Below are positions 43,623 through 51,890 of a stretch of 64,000 bases of DNA, in pieces. Source of the DNA: Terrisporobacter vanillatitrophus (GTDB taxonomy: Bacteria > Bacillota > Clostridia > Peptostreptococcales > Peptostreptococcaceae); NCBI RefSeq assembly GCF_051148895.1, contig NZ_CP154625.1, positions 3,410,001 through 3,474,000 on the forward strand. The letters are read 5' to 3'. The position numbers and the translations under genes were made by a program. Below the pieces are notes generated by a model. The model made no database searches, was not told the origin of the DNA, and saw only the letters and a program-made list of their open reading frames with translations. Numbering within the stretch: position 1 is the first letter of the stretch; each line of letters opens with the position of its first letter.

Positions 43623-44735
43623 TCATTCTAATTTCTTATTTTTACTCGACCTTGTCTTTATATTTTTGTAATTTAAGCTTTCCAACACATCACATATCCT
43701 TTCATAAGCAAATTTATTTTTATTAATATCATAAAATTTTAGTATTTGTTTTTTATCTATGGGAAATTTTTTTTCAAGATTAAAATTCGCATTATAAGTA
43801 TAAAATTCTTCATAAGTTTTTGATTTTATAGAGTTGAGGTAAATATCACTTTCAAATCCTTCTAAATTATCCAATGGTCTTAATATTATACAATCCTTAT
43901 TCATAAAAAATATATCTGATATGGATGTGCTATTCCATATATTTATTTTATCACTGACATTTATCCAACTTCTTACACAGTCTTCCTTAATTATATGAAA
44001 ATTTTCATACTTATTATTTAAGCCTATTAACTTTTTGTCAGGTGTTTCCGATGGATGCGGTCTATATATAAATTCACAATCATTTTCATTTATAAATTTT
44101 TCAACCCATTCTAAGATTATTCTTTTTGTATTTTTAGAAATGTTAATATATTTTGTGGCACTTTCTTCTCCAAATCTGATTTTAAAAAGTTCCTCTCGTT
44201 TCTTACTATTAAAAGTAAAATTAGAAATAAATAATATCCAATTTTTATTACAGTCCAAATTGTATTTCCATGATATTTCTTCTTTACTTTTGTAAATTTT
44301 TCTAAATTTGTTATTATCCATATCTAGATTAATACTTCCTACAATTATTGCATTTTCTTTATTTACACCATGCTCAACTATTCTACGTTGACTTTCTTCT
44401 CCCCAACATAAATGTATGGCATTTTGAGCTAATCCTCTAGGGTTATGAAATTTTATTCTTTTCCACTCTTCAGACAATATTTGCTCATATTGCAAATTTA
44501 CAATATGAGCAATTTTATGAGAAAAAACTGATGTGAAATACTCATAATTAACACTATAATATAAAGATGGTACTATTATCACATCTGGTATCCAATTTAA
44601 AACTTGCTTTGTTTTATGAAGATAATCTATATTAAAAATATATACTTCATGTTCTCTTCTAACTAATTCTGATTTCAATAAATATGCATTTTGTAATTCT
44701 CTTTCAGCATGTTCAAAAAAAATTATATATTTCAT
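43623..44735 (-). CDS. surface-glycan transferase-like protein, paralogue 2 of 3
   Basis: 370 residues from the ATG behind AGGTGG (the frame is open 12 codons further, with no ribosome site there). Same architecture as its neighbours: AERELQNAYLLKSELVRR, VNLQYEQILSEEW, HLCWGEE, FIYRPHPSETPD, INIWNSTSISDIFFMNKDC. It is the most divergent of the three and has a basic C-terminal tail. Duplicate genes in tandem suggest successive transfer of similar residues or different linkages. Confidence 0.65.
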   Translation of the reverse strand: MKYIIFFEHAERELQNAYLLKSELVRREHEVYIFNIDYLHKTKQVLNWIPDVIIVPSLYYSVNYEYFTSVFSHKIAHIVNLQYEQILSEEWKRIKFHNPRGLAQNAIHLCWGEESQRRIVEHGVNKENAIIVGSINLDMDNNKFRKIYKSKEEISWKYNLDCNKNWILFISNFTFNSKKREELFKIRFGEESATKYINISKNTKRIILEWVEKFINENDCEFIYRPHPSETPDKKLIGLNNKYENFHIIKEDCVRSWINVSDKINIWNSTSISDIFFMNKDCIILRPLDNLEGFESDIYLNSIKSKTYEEFYTYNANFNLEKKFPIDKKQILKFYDINKNKFAYERICDVLESLNYKNIKTRSSKNKKLE

Positions 44736-44777
44736 AACTATCCACCTTTTTATTACTCTTAATTCATCCATATTTCG

Positions 44778-45890
44778 TTACGAATATAATTTCATAATTA
44801 AATTATCTTTATAAACTTTTTCTAATAAATCACAAATTCTCTCATAGGCATATTTATTTTTATCTACAGAATAGTAACCATCTATAATTTTTTTATCTAA
44901 AGTAAATTCCATGTTACGATCAAACTTATTATAATTATAAAATTCTTCATAGTTATTTATTTTATTAGAATTCATCATTAATTCATGATCTAAGTATTCT
45001 GGAATATTAACTGGTCTAAGAATTGCACAATTTTTATTCATGAAATAGGCGTCAATTATAGATGTACTTATCCACGTATTAATTTTGTCACATACATTTA
45101 TCCAGCTTCTTACCGAGTCTTCTTTTATTACATGAAATCTCTCACTCTTTGATTCTAACTCGTCTAGTGCATCAAAATTATTAAGCTTTCTTTTTTCATA
45201 AGGGTGGGGTCTGTATATAAATTCGCAGTCATTATTGTTTATATATTCTTCAATCCACTCCAATATTATTTTTCTAGATTCTGTACTTATTTCACAAAAC
45301 TCTGTAGCTTTTGCTTCCCCAACTCTTATACCCATACCTTTTTGTTGAGACTTTTTCACTTGTGCCAAGGTAAAACTTGATAAAAATAGTATCCATTCTT
45401 TAGATTTATCTAAATTATAATCACTTGCCATTTGTTCTTTATTTTTATAAATACTTCTAAATCTCTCACTACACATATCAACATTTAAACAGCCTACTAC
45501 TTTTACATTCTCTTCGTTAATACCATTTGAGATAAATCTGTTTTTGCCCATTTCTCCCCAACATAAATGCATTGCGTTTTTTTCTATTCCTTGTGGAATT
45601 TGATATGTTGCCTTGTCCCACATATTTGACATTACTTGTTCATATTGAAGATTAACTATTCTAGTAATTTTACTATTAAAGGTTCTTGTTACATACTCTA
45701 CTGCTTTTGGATCATGTAAACAATGTGTAATAACTATATCTGGCGTAAAGTATAAAACTCGTTTTGGCTTTACTATATAATCATAGTGATATACATACAC
45801 CTCATGTCCTCTTCTTTGTAATTCCGCCTTTAGTAAATATGCATTTTGTAATTCTCTTTGTATTTCATGATAAAAAATTATTACTTTCAT
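44778..45890 (-). CDS. surface-glycan transferase-like protein, paralogue 3 of 3
   Basis: 370 residues: FYHEIQRELQNAYLLKAEL, VNLQYEQVMSNMW, HLCWGEMGKNR, FIYRPHPYEKRK, INTWISTSIIDAYFMNKNC. Very similar to the paralogue at 42506 (same start, same RPHPYEKR), so these two are the more recent duplicates. First transferase of the unit, following the coiled-coil gene by two bases. Confidence 0.65.
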   Translation of the reverse strand: MKVIIFYHEIQRELQNAYLLKAELQRRGHEVYVYHYDYIVKPKRVLYFTPDIVITHCLHDPKAVEYVTRTFNSKITRIVNLQYEQVMSNMWDKATYQIPQGIEKNAMHLCWGEMGKNRFISNGINEENVKVVGCLNVDMCSERFRSIYKNKEQMASDYNLDKSKEWILFLSSFTLAQVKKSQQKGMGIRVGEAKATEFCEISTESRKIILEWIEEYINNNDCEFIYRPHPYEKRKLNNFDALDELESKSERFHVIKEDSVRSWINVCDKINTWISTSIIDAYFMNKNCAILRPVNIPEYLDHELMMNSNKINNYEEFYNYNKFDRNMEFTLDKKIIDGYYSVDKNKYAYERICDLLEKVYKDNLIMKLYS

Positions 45891-45892
45891 AC

Positions 45893-46417
45893 TTACATTC
45901 TCTCCTTTGCAATCTCTCTTACTATTTCATCTAGTTTCTCTTCTATATAGTTATAATTTAAAATATGTTCATTATTTTCAAGTTCAATGTCATATATAAG
46001 TTTGTCTATTTCTATCTGTACACAATCCATATTCTCTTCTATATTATATAAATCACTCATCATATCTCTTATATTTCTATAGCTTTCAAATTTTTCATAA
46101 TATATTTTTGCATTAATAAATCTATTTAAGTAATTTAAAATTTCTTTAATATTTTCATATTGGTGAGATGATTTCTTATCTTCTTTATCTAAATTTCTAT
46201 AACTTTCAACTTTTTTATAATTTACTTTATTATCAATAAATTCTTTAAAACAATGAAATATATTATTTATTTTTTTTTTGCTTTTTTCTTTTTCTTCAGC
46301 TAAAGCCTTTTGTACTTCTCTTAAAAAAAAAGCATTGTTATATTGATTTTGAATTGGATCTTCATCCTCCTTATCATAAGATTTATACAAATTAACAAAT
46401 TCAACTAAATTTTCCAT
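45893..46417 (-). CDS. coiled-coil protein heading the transferase operon, unassigned
   Basis: 174 residues, highly charged, no signal peptide. It holds an internal repeat: KxxFIDNKVNYKKVESYRNLD and NRFINAKIYYEKFESYRNI, each followed by a coiled-coil-like stretch. No catalytic motif is visible. It lies two bases before the first of three glycan transferases and shares their sigma-K-like promoter. It may be a scaffold or an acceptor protein for the glycan. No family recognised. Confidence 0.6.
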   Translation of the reverse strand: MENLVEFVNLYKSYDKEDEDPIQNQYNNAFFLREVQKALAEEKEKSKKKINNIFHCFKEFIDNKVNYKKVESYRNLDKEDKKSSHQYENIKEILNYLNRFINAKIYYEKFESYRNIRDMMSDLYNIEENMDCVQIEIDKLIYDIELENNEHILNYNYIEEKLDEIVREIAKERM

Positions 46418-46473
46418 TATTACATCAATATCCTTCCTTTAAATATAATTTATTATAAATAATTTCTTATTAT

Positions 46474-46501
46474 TACAATATGGTTTAATATAATAAAATG
46501 T
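46474..46501 (-). promoter_or_regulatory. sigma-K-like promoter of the coiled-coil/transferase operon
   Basis: Minus strand AC, 17-base spacer, CATATTGTA, about 60 bases upstream of the first start codon. A full pattern match. Confidence 0.55.
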
Positions 46502-46524
46502 TCATCAGATTTATATACATATAT

Positions 46525-46564
46525 TAAAAAATCCCTTGAGATTTATTTACTATCTCAAGGGATT
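46525..46564 (-). terminator. terminator of the acylation operon
   Basis: Minus strand AAATCCCTTGAGAT / ATCTCAAGGGATTTTTT, directly past the DHHW gene stop. Confidence 0.88.
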
Positions 46565-46568
46565 TATA

Positions 46569-47732
46569 TTATTCGTTATTTAACACAGGTGATAGTGACG
46601 TATCATTGAAAAAAGTATTAGCATTGTATAAATACAGTACTTCATTTACATTTTCTTGTTGCATCAAACTATCTATATCTTCGTAGTAGTATCTTGGATC
46701 AACTACTATTATTTTGCTAAAGTCCTTAATTAAAAATGGTATAAAGCTATTAGCATAAGAATCTTTAAATATTAATAAAGTCTTATTATTATTAGCATCT
46801 GTTTTTATTTTTACTAAAGGATGATTTCCTTTTAGAAAAACTTCGTAATTATCCTTTTGTTCCAATGCTTCACTACTGTAAAGTGTAGCTGTTCTTTCTT
46901 GTTCTTCTGCATAATTTACTACTACATTCTGCGAATCTTCTTTTGCAGGCAAATAAACATTTACCTTATCTCCTTCTTTCACATTGTATCCACTTTTTGA
47001 TGATAGTGCTCCAAAGAAGTCATTAGAAACCATTTGTTGTGTGTAATAATCATCTGGCGTTTCTTCAAGCTTCATAGATTTTGCTAATTCTTTGTATGAA
47101 TAAAATGCTCCTAAACATGTCCAGTGATGATCTGTTTTATAGTAAATATATTCATTTCTATGATCATGCATAGTTTTATAGTTATCTACAAATGACACAC
47201 TTTGCGGCAACTTATCTTTGTAAGATTGTAAATAAGCTTCTTGATCAATAACTGGAGCATCTATAGGAAGCTTGTTCTTTAAAATACTTACTGCTGTTGG
47301 AGATATTAACATGTATTGTTTTATATTTTTGTATCTAGCAGAAAAATTATTTATAGCTTGTAGATTTTCTTTCACTGCTTCTTCATTAGGCTTATTAAAG
47401 TTCTCTATTAAATATCCGTCTTCTCCTAAGAAAACCCCATTGGACTCTTTTTTACCTAATAATTTATCCATGTTTATCTTAACATTTGTAAAGAAGTCTC
47501 TTCCTATAAATTGATCCACCTCATAATCTTCAAACTTAGAAGTAAATCTTCCTTCTAATAACCTATCAACTGAAAATTTTGGCTTTCCTGCCAACATTCT
47601 ATTTTCTATTTCTGAAAAAGTTTTATCCTTTGTTATTATATTAGCTCCAACAAATAGTACTAAAAAAAGTATAAATAATAATGCTGAAGTTTTATAATAT
47701 CGTCTTTGTTTATTTTTATTTTCTCTATTCAT
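46569..47732 (-). CDS. DHHW-family membrane-anchored SGNH-like protein (AlgJ/AlgX type)
   Basis: 387 residues. One N-terminal membrane segment (about 14-34, LLFILFLVLFVGANII), with the rest outside. Conserved ENRMLAGKPKFS after the anchor, the family motif YKTDHHWTCLGAFYSY (about residue 200), and KDSYANSFIPFL, a nucleophile-Ser block, near 325. DHHW/AlgJ-like proteins partner MBOAT proteins in O-acetylation of exported polysaccharides. It follows the MBOAT gene by 18 bases and ends the four-gene operon. Confidence 0.85.
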   Translation of the reverse strand: MNRENKNKQRRYYKTSALLFILFLVLFVGANIITKDKTFSEIENRMLAGKPKFSVDRLLEGRFTSKFEDYEVDQFIGRDFFTNVKINMDKLLGKKESNGVFLGEDGYLIENFNKPNEEAVKENLQAINNFSARYKNIKQYMLISPTAVSILKNKLPIDAPVIDQEAYLQSYKDKLPQSVSFVDNYKTMHDHRNEYIYYKTDHHWTCLGAFYSYKELAKSMKLEETPDDYYTQQMVSNDFFGALSSKSGYNVKEGDKVNVYLPAKEDSQNVVVNYAEEQERTATLYSSEALEQKDNYEVFLKGNHPLVKIKTDANNNKTLLIFKDSYANSFIPFLIKDFSKIIVVDPRYYYEDIDSLMQQENVNEVLYLYNANTFFNDTSLSPVLNNE

Positions 47733-47750
47733 ATTTAATCACGTCCTTTC

Positions 47751-49157
47751 CTAAAATCTAAAGTATAGGAACGGATTATAAGTTTCATTTACTAGATAAG
47801 CCGTAGCTAAAAATAGAATTACCATATATGCTATTAAAGACCCATTAATATATCCTGATTTTGATTTTATAACTATTCTGTCTAAAATATTTTTTACAAT
47901 AGGTGTTGAGCATATTGCTAAAATCACAAACATAATTGTATTTGTATATAAATAGTAAATTCCTGCACTATCCATAATTACATGATTTCCAAATCCAAAC
48001 ATTGTTTTTAAATATTCCATAGCATAAGATAAGTTTGGACTGGCAAAGAATACCCAGCCTATCATAACTAATAACATGGTATAAATATGTTTTATAAATG
48101 TTGGTACTCTTTTTAACATCCTTTCAAATACCATTTTTTCTAATAAAAGAATTACACCATAATATAATCCCCATACTATAAAGTTCCAACTTGCTCCATG
48201 CCAAAGTCCTGTTAAAAACCATACGGCAAATATATTTCTTATTTGTTTTCCAAGGCTAACTCTATTTCCTCCTAAAGGTATATAAATATACTCTCTAAAC
48301 CAAGAACCTAAAGATATATGCCATCTTCTCCAAAATTCTGTTACACTTGTTGAAATGTATGGGAAGTTAAAGTTTTCTATAAAGTCAAATCCAAACATTT
48401 TTCCTAAACCTATGGCCATATCTGAATAACCACTAAAGTCAAAGTATATTTGGAAAGTATATGCTATTATTCCTATCCAAGCTGTTAATACTGACATACT
48501 ACCAAGATCCATGGCACTTATTGTTGTCCATATGATTCCTATGTTATTTGCAAGTAGTACTTTCTTCCCTAAACCTTGGATAAAACGTTCCACACCTTGT
48601 CCAAACTTTTCAAGAGATTCTTCTCTACAGTTTAATTGCTCTTCTACAGTTTCATATTGAACTATAGGTCCTGCCACTAGTTGAGGAAACATCGTAACAT
48701 AGGCCCCAAAAGAAATAAGGCTTCTTTGTACCTTAACTTTTCCTAAATATACATCTACAATATAAGATAATACTTGGAATGTGTAAAATGATATTCCCAC
48801 TGGTAATGCCAATTCATTAAAAGGAATATTAATTGAAAAAATATTATTAATATTTCCTATTATAAATCCTACATATTTAAAGAATACTAAAATCCCTACA
48901 TTCACTAAAAGTGTAAATATAAAAAATTTCTTTGATTTCTTTTTATCTTTTTTGTACTTATTTATTTTCAGTGCCATAATATAATCAAATATAATTGTTC
49001 CTATCATAAGGAATATATACACAGGTTCTCCCCATGCATAAAATACTAAACTTGTTAGCAACAATATGGCATTTTTAAATTTCCTTGGTGAAATATAATA
49101 AATTAAAAGTGAAATTGGTAAAAACGTAAATAAAAAAACTATACTACTGAATACTAT
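47751..49157 (-). CDS. MBOAT membrane O-acyltransferase (AlgI/DltB type)
   Basis: 468 residues with about 11-12 membrane segments. Conserved MBOAT blocks: ISFYTFQVLSYIVDVYLG, FDFSGYSDMAIG, TEFWRRWHISLGSWFREYIYIPLGGNR and the catalytic His in TGLWHGASWNFIVWG. Start set at ATA 49157, because the frame from there gives xVFSSIVFLFTFLP, the usual AlgI N-terminus, and a perfect GAGGAGG lies 8 bases upstream. The first ordinary start (TTG 49064) would remove the first helix and has no ribosome site. It should transfer acyl groups across the membrane to a surface polymer with its DHHW and SGNH partners. Confidence 0.85.
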   Translation of the reverse strand: MVFSSIVFLFTFLPISLLIYYISPRKFKNAILLLTSLVFYAWGEPVYIFLMIGTIIFDYIMALKINKYKKDKKKSKKFFIFTLLVNVGILVFFKYVGFIIGNINNIFSINIPFNELALPVGISFYTFQVLSYIVDVYLGKVKVQRSLISFGAYVTMFPQLVAGPIVQYETVEEQLNCREESLEKFGQGVERFIQGLGKKVLLANNIGIIWTTISAMDLGSMSVLTAWIGIIAYTFQIYFDFSGYSDMAIGLGKMFGFDFIENFNFPYISTSVTEFWRRWHISLGSWFREYIYIPLGGNRVSLGKQIRNIFAVWFLTGLWHGASWNFIVWGLYYGVILLLEKMVFERMLKRVPTFIKHIYTMLLVMIGWVFFASPNLSYAMEYLKTMFGFGNHVIMDSAGIYYLYTNTIMFVILAICSTPIVKNILDRIVIKSKSGYINGSLIAYMVILFLATAYLVNETYNPFLYFRF

Positions 49158-49172
49158 TTTAATCGCCTCCTC
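49155..49172 (-). promoter_or_regulatory. ribosome site with non-canonical ATA start of the MBOAT gene
   Basis: GAGGAGG (49166-49172), 8-base spacer, then ATA GTA TTC AGT AGT. The conserved AlgI N-terminus MVFSS aligns exactly with ATA as codon 1. No ATG, GTG or TTG lies in frame between here and residue 32. Confidence 0.7.
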
Positions 49173-49181
49173 TGAAATGCT

Positions 49182-49652
49182 TTACTTAATACTATCTAAA
49201 AATGCTTCTTTTATTTGCTGAGCATTTTCAGAGATAGCAAAAAACACAAAGTTTCCCTTTGATTTTAATTCATAATTATCAACTAAAGCACATTGTTCTG
49301 GGCCATATCCTGAAAAACTTTGTAGCTGATAGTTAACTCTTGAATCAATGCTCTCTTCTAAGGATTCAATTTGAGATTTATCTTTTACCTTCACTATTAA
49401 TACTTCGTTTACATCCATTGTTGACTCCGGTGTATATAAAATTACACCATCGTAATCATTGGCATTTAATTTATAAAAACGTTTAAGAGATTTACTATCT
49501 CCTTTTTCCATTTTGTCAAACTTTACTTCTTGTTTCATCACGGTTTCTATTTGATCCACACTTTTATCATTATTAACTCCACAACCAACTGTAATTACAG
49601 TGGTTATTACAAGTGCAAACATTAGAAACTTCTTTTTTAAATTGATCTTCAT
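49182..49652 (-). CDS. DUF4358-family lipoprotein
   Basis: 156 residues. Lipoprotein signal with lipobox VITVGC (Cys about residue 24), so anchored outside the membrane. The rest is the DUF4358 pattern (KRFYKLNANDYDGVILYTPES, VNEVLIVKVKDKSQ, then an end resembling NFVFFAISENAQQIKEAF). Such lipoproteins are commonly encoded beside MBOAT genes in Firmicutes and are presumed accessory factors. GGAGACAGG ribosome site. Gaps of 14 and 24 bases to its neighbours. Confidence 0.85.
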   Translation of the reverse strand: MKINLKKKFLMFALVITTVITVGCGVNNDKSVDQIETVMKQEVKFDKMEKGDSKSLKRFYKLNANDYDGVILYTPESTMDVNEVLIVKVKDKSQIESLEESIDSRVNYQLQSFSGYGPEQCALVDNYELKSKGNFVFFAISENAQQIKEAFLDSIK

Positions 49653-49666
49653 TCCTGTCTCCTTCC

Positions 49667-50443
49667 TTATAAGTTAGCCTTTTGCGCTAACAGCTCAACC
49701 CATCTTTTATTAAACTCAGGTTTGAAATGTATTCCATCGCTCTCATATAAGCTTTCATCAATTATTGATGAGCCATCGATATAAGTAACGCCTAGCTCAT
49801 TGCACATATTTATGATAGCTAAATTAAACTCTGTTACATTTTTTAAGGCTGGAGATTTACTTATTGCTTTATTATTAACTTTAAAAATTGAGTTTACATA
49901 AATTTTTGTATCTGGTAATTTAATTTGAATATCTTTTATTATTTTTTCATATTCCTTTATAAAATCTGAAGAATTACCATATATTTGCACATCATTTAAT
50001 CCATAAGTTAAGAAAATGTTTGTCGGAACTAAATTAATAGCTTTATTTATATCTCCTTCTTTTTGTACACTTATAAGATTTCTTCCTTTATAGGCAACGA
50101 TTGATGAACTATCTAAAATTCCATAAGATACTATGGATTCAGCTCTCGAATCTCCCAATATAACGGAGCTTGAAAATTTATCTATAAGATTAATTTTTTC
50201 ATTATTATTTTCTTGATTTATATTAATTCCTTGTAAACTAGATTGTACAAGGTTGATTTTTTCTTCTGACTGTAATACATCTTTTTTTTCTAATTCTTTA
50301 ATTTTTTCAATTCCTTTGGCAACTTGTGCCTCTTCTATTTTGTTTTGGTTATTAAGAGCATTAATACTGTCACTAAAGTTAATTATGCCTATTATGGCTA
50401 CTAGTGATATTGTTGAAATCGCCCATACTCTCTTTTTGATAAT
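49667..50443 (-). CDS. membrane-anchored SGNH hydrolase/acyltransferase
   Basis: 258 residues if read from ATT 50443. One N-terminal membrane segment (VWAISTISLVAIIGIINFS), an approximately 70-residue coiled-coil stalk (KIEEAQVAKGIEKIKELEKK), then an extracellular SGNH domain: nucleophile block ILGDSRAES, FLTYGLNDVQIYG (Asn) and DGIHFKPEF (Asp/His). A shorter frame starting at TTG 50158 would begin inside the nucleophile block, so it cannot be the true start. The only usable codons after the upstream TAA are ATT 50443 and ATC 50440, behind GAGGGGGG. First gene of the acylation operon. It probably accepts acyl groups exported by the MBOAT protein. Confidence 0.8.
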   Translation of the reverse strand: MIKKRVWAISTISLVAIIGIINFSDSINALNNQNKIEEAQVAKGIEKIKELEKKDVLQSEEKINLVQSSLQGININQENNNEKINLIDKFSSSVILGDSRAESIVSYGILDSSSIVAYKGRNLISVQKEGDINKAINLVPTNIFLTYGLNDVQIYGNSSDFIKEYEKIIKDIQIKLPDTKIYVNSIFKVNNKAISKSPALKNVTEFNLAIINMCNELGVTYIDGSSIIDESLYESDGIHFKPEFNKRWVELLAQKANL

Positions 50444-50455
50444 AACGCCCCCCTC
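50441..50455 (-). promoter_or_regulatory. ribosome site with non-canonical ATT (or ATC) start
   Basis: GAGGGGGG (50448-50455) followed by CGTT ATT ATC AAA AAG AGA. An in-frame TAA lies about 18 bases upstream of the ribosome site and no ATG, GTG or TTG precedes the stalk, so initiation must use ATT or ATC unless a sequencing error turned ATG into ATC. Confidence 0.6.
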
Positions 50456-50599
50456 GCTGTCAACTTACTCTTCTTGCAAATATAATTATAACATTATAAT
50501 AATATATAAAAAACAATTATTAATAGGTAAAATTTTCAAAATAATACTTTTTTCTACATGTTTCTACATGAAAAATAATATTATAATATATTAGTAAGT

Positions 50600-50653
50600 A
50601 AAAAATAACCCATTGTAGATACAAGCTAAACACATATCTACAATGGGTTATTA
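50600..50653 (-). terminator. terminator after the small Cys-tailed gene at 50666
   Basis: Stem AATAACCCATTGTAGATA with complementary arm and a 13-base loop, followed by TTTTT on the minus strand. Confidence 0.88.
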
Positions 50654-50665
50654 ATTTTATTATAA

Positions 50666-50872
50666 TTAGCAACAGCAATTATCATCAAAGTTAAATAATA
50701 GTAATATAATTAAGATTATCCAAATCCATATACTGTCGTCATCAAATATATCATCAAATATGTTCGTAGCTAAAAGTAAAAATACAATAGCTATTACTAT
50801 TAATATTCCTCCATTAAATCCACAATCGTCTCCCCCCAAAAATCTTGATAAAGTATCCTCTAATTTCGCCAT
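50666..50872 (-). CDS. small hydrophobic Cys-tailed protein, family member 5
   Basis: 68 residues. Head MAKLEDTLSRFLGGDDCGFNGG, two hydrophobic segments (ILIVIAIVFLLLA and SIWIWIILIILLLF) split by an acidic loop, ending DDNCCC. Same plan as the 25574 protein (LSRLFGG, DCG.FGG; EDDCCC). It lies on the far side of the glycan region, 25 kb from its relatives. AGGGGGGAG ribosome site. A sigma-K-like promoter overlaps the end of the gene before it. Function unknown. Confidence 0.75.
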   Translation of the reverse strand: MAKLEDTLSRFLGGDDCGFNGGILIVIAIVFLLLATNIFDDIFDDDSIWIWIILIILLLFNFDDNCCC

Positions 50873-50906
50873 GTCACTCCCCCCTTAAAGTCAAACGGTT
50901 ATCTTA

Positions 50907-51350
50907 CTATATACTAATATATGTTTTCAAACACAAATAAGTTACTTCAATAAAGTTTTTACTCATTACCGTATCTAGCTCATCTTGGCTTTCATTATTT
51001 GCTTCAAATACTAATTTCAAGCATTCTTCTCTGTCTTCTTTATTTTCCTCACTTATCACATCTATTAGTAATTCTATAGATGATGTCTTGATTACTTTAT
51101 ATTCGTTGAATAAAAAAGATGTATTTGAATTTTCCATTCCCTTTTTTATCTTAATTAATCTAGATATGTATTCTCCTTTTTTATCATCAACCTTATCACT
51201 ATTTTCCATCACCTCTTGCAAGATAACATTGCTCTCAGTAACATAATCTTTTATTTTATTCATATCTATAAGCAATGAGTTATAAAAAAGACAACCAAGA
51301 ATTATAAAAAATCCTGCAATTGATGATAATAATAATCCTATGTTTTTCAT
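50907..51350 (-). CDS. single-span membrane protein, unassigned
   Basis: 147 residues. One N-terminal membrane segment (NIGLLLSSIAGFFIILGCLFY), then a charged helical extracytoplasmic part with no known motif (NVILQEVMENSDKVDDKK). TAGGAGGAAG ribosome site. It is upstream of the small Cys-tailed gene and may be co-transcribed, though that gene has its own candidate promoter. Not recognised. Confidence 0.6.
   Translation of the reverse strand: MKNIGLLLSSIAGFFIILGCLFYNSLLIDMNKIKDYVTESNVILQEVMENSDKVDDKKGEYISRLIKIKKGMENSNTSFLFNEYKVIKTSSIELLIDVISEENKEDREECLKLVFEANNESQDELDTVMSKNFIEVTYLCLKTYISI
50915..50942 (-). promoter_or_regulatory. sigma-K-like promoter of the small gene at 50666
   Basis: Minus strand AC, 17-base spacer, CATATATTA, lying inside the 3' end of the upstream gene. 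A full pattern match. Confidence 0.5.
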
Positions 51351-51491
51351 TACTCTTCCTCCTAAAGTTATTATCTATATTAAATTTATATTCATTTTTT
51401 AAAACTTTAGGACTTTTTTTGATTATATATTGAAAAATTAACCATATTATATTAAACTACAATTAAATTTTAAATTATGGTGGAGGTAACA

Positions 51492-51716
51492 ATGTTTGAA
51501 AAAATTAGAGATATAATAGTTGAACAACTAGGTTTAGATGGTAAAGATGGATTATCTATGGAAACATCTCTTAAAGAAGATCTAGATGCTGATTCTTTAG
51601 ATGCTGTTGAAGTTATAATGGCTTTAGAAGAAGAGTTTGATATAGAAATACCAGACGAAGGCGCTGAGAACTTCAAAACTATAGGTGATATAGTAGAATA
51701 TATAGAAAATCGATAA
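51492..51716 (+). CDS. acpP: acyl carrier protein
   Basis: 74 residues, start at the ATG behind TGGAGGT (an upstream in-frame ATG overlaps the ribosome site). Phosphopantetheine Ser in DLDADSLDAVEVIMALEEEF, acidic four-helix ACP fold. Carries acyl chains in fatty-acid synthesis. It stands alone here and is not in a fab operon, so it could be a dedicated ACP for another acyl pathway; nothing else supports that. A 23-bp inverted repeat closes the gene. Confidence 0.92.
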   Translation: MFEKIRDIIVEQLGLDGKDGLSMETSLKEDLDADSLDAVEVIMALEEEFDIEIPDEGAENFKTIGDIVEYIENR

Positions 51717-51760
51717 TACATAAAAGGGATGTTCATTGAACATCCCTTTTATGTATTATC
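51712..51760. terminator. perfect 23-bp inverted repeat after acpP
   Basis: GATAATACATAAAAGGGATG and the rest of the arm, loop ATT, exact complement. The acpP TAA lies in the left arm, and the stop of the ATPase remnant lies in the right arm. It can stop transcription from both sides. Confidence 0.85.
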
Positions 51761-51884
51761 CCATTTTGGTAAAATATTTTTCATAAAAGCTTTTATATCC
51801 ATTCCGTAAACTTTAATTAAAATTAATATTTTTAATTATTTCTTTTTTATCATATCCTGTATATAAATTTTTTACTTCTAACAT
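51749..51884 (-). pseudogene. btuD-type ATPase remnant: N-terminus fused to C-terminus
   Basis: Read leftwards, the frame opens as MLEVKNLYTGYDKKEIIKN, like the intact BtuD (MLEVKNLYCGYDGKDIIKN), then stops at TAA after 23 codons. In another frame, YGMDIKAFMKNILPKWD follows at once, matching the intact end YGMDIKNFMVNILQKWA. About 200 codons between, including both Walker motifs, are missing. It sits exactly where the ATPase of the first BtuF/BtuC set should be. Confidence 0.88.
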
Positions 51885-51890
51885 TTAATA

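Noticed and set aside
49667..50158. A short SGNH protein starting at TTG 50158
   Set aside because: It would start inside the catalytic block, and the same frame continues upstream through a stalk and membrane anchor to a strong ribosome site.
51443..51451. CATATTATA upstream of acpP as a sigma-K promoter
   Set aside because: No AC at 16-17 bases upstream, and acpP is expected to be vegetative; probably chance in AT-rich DNA.
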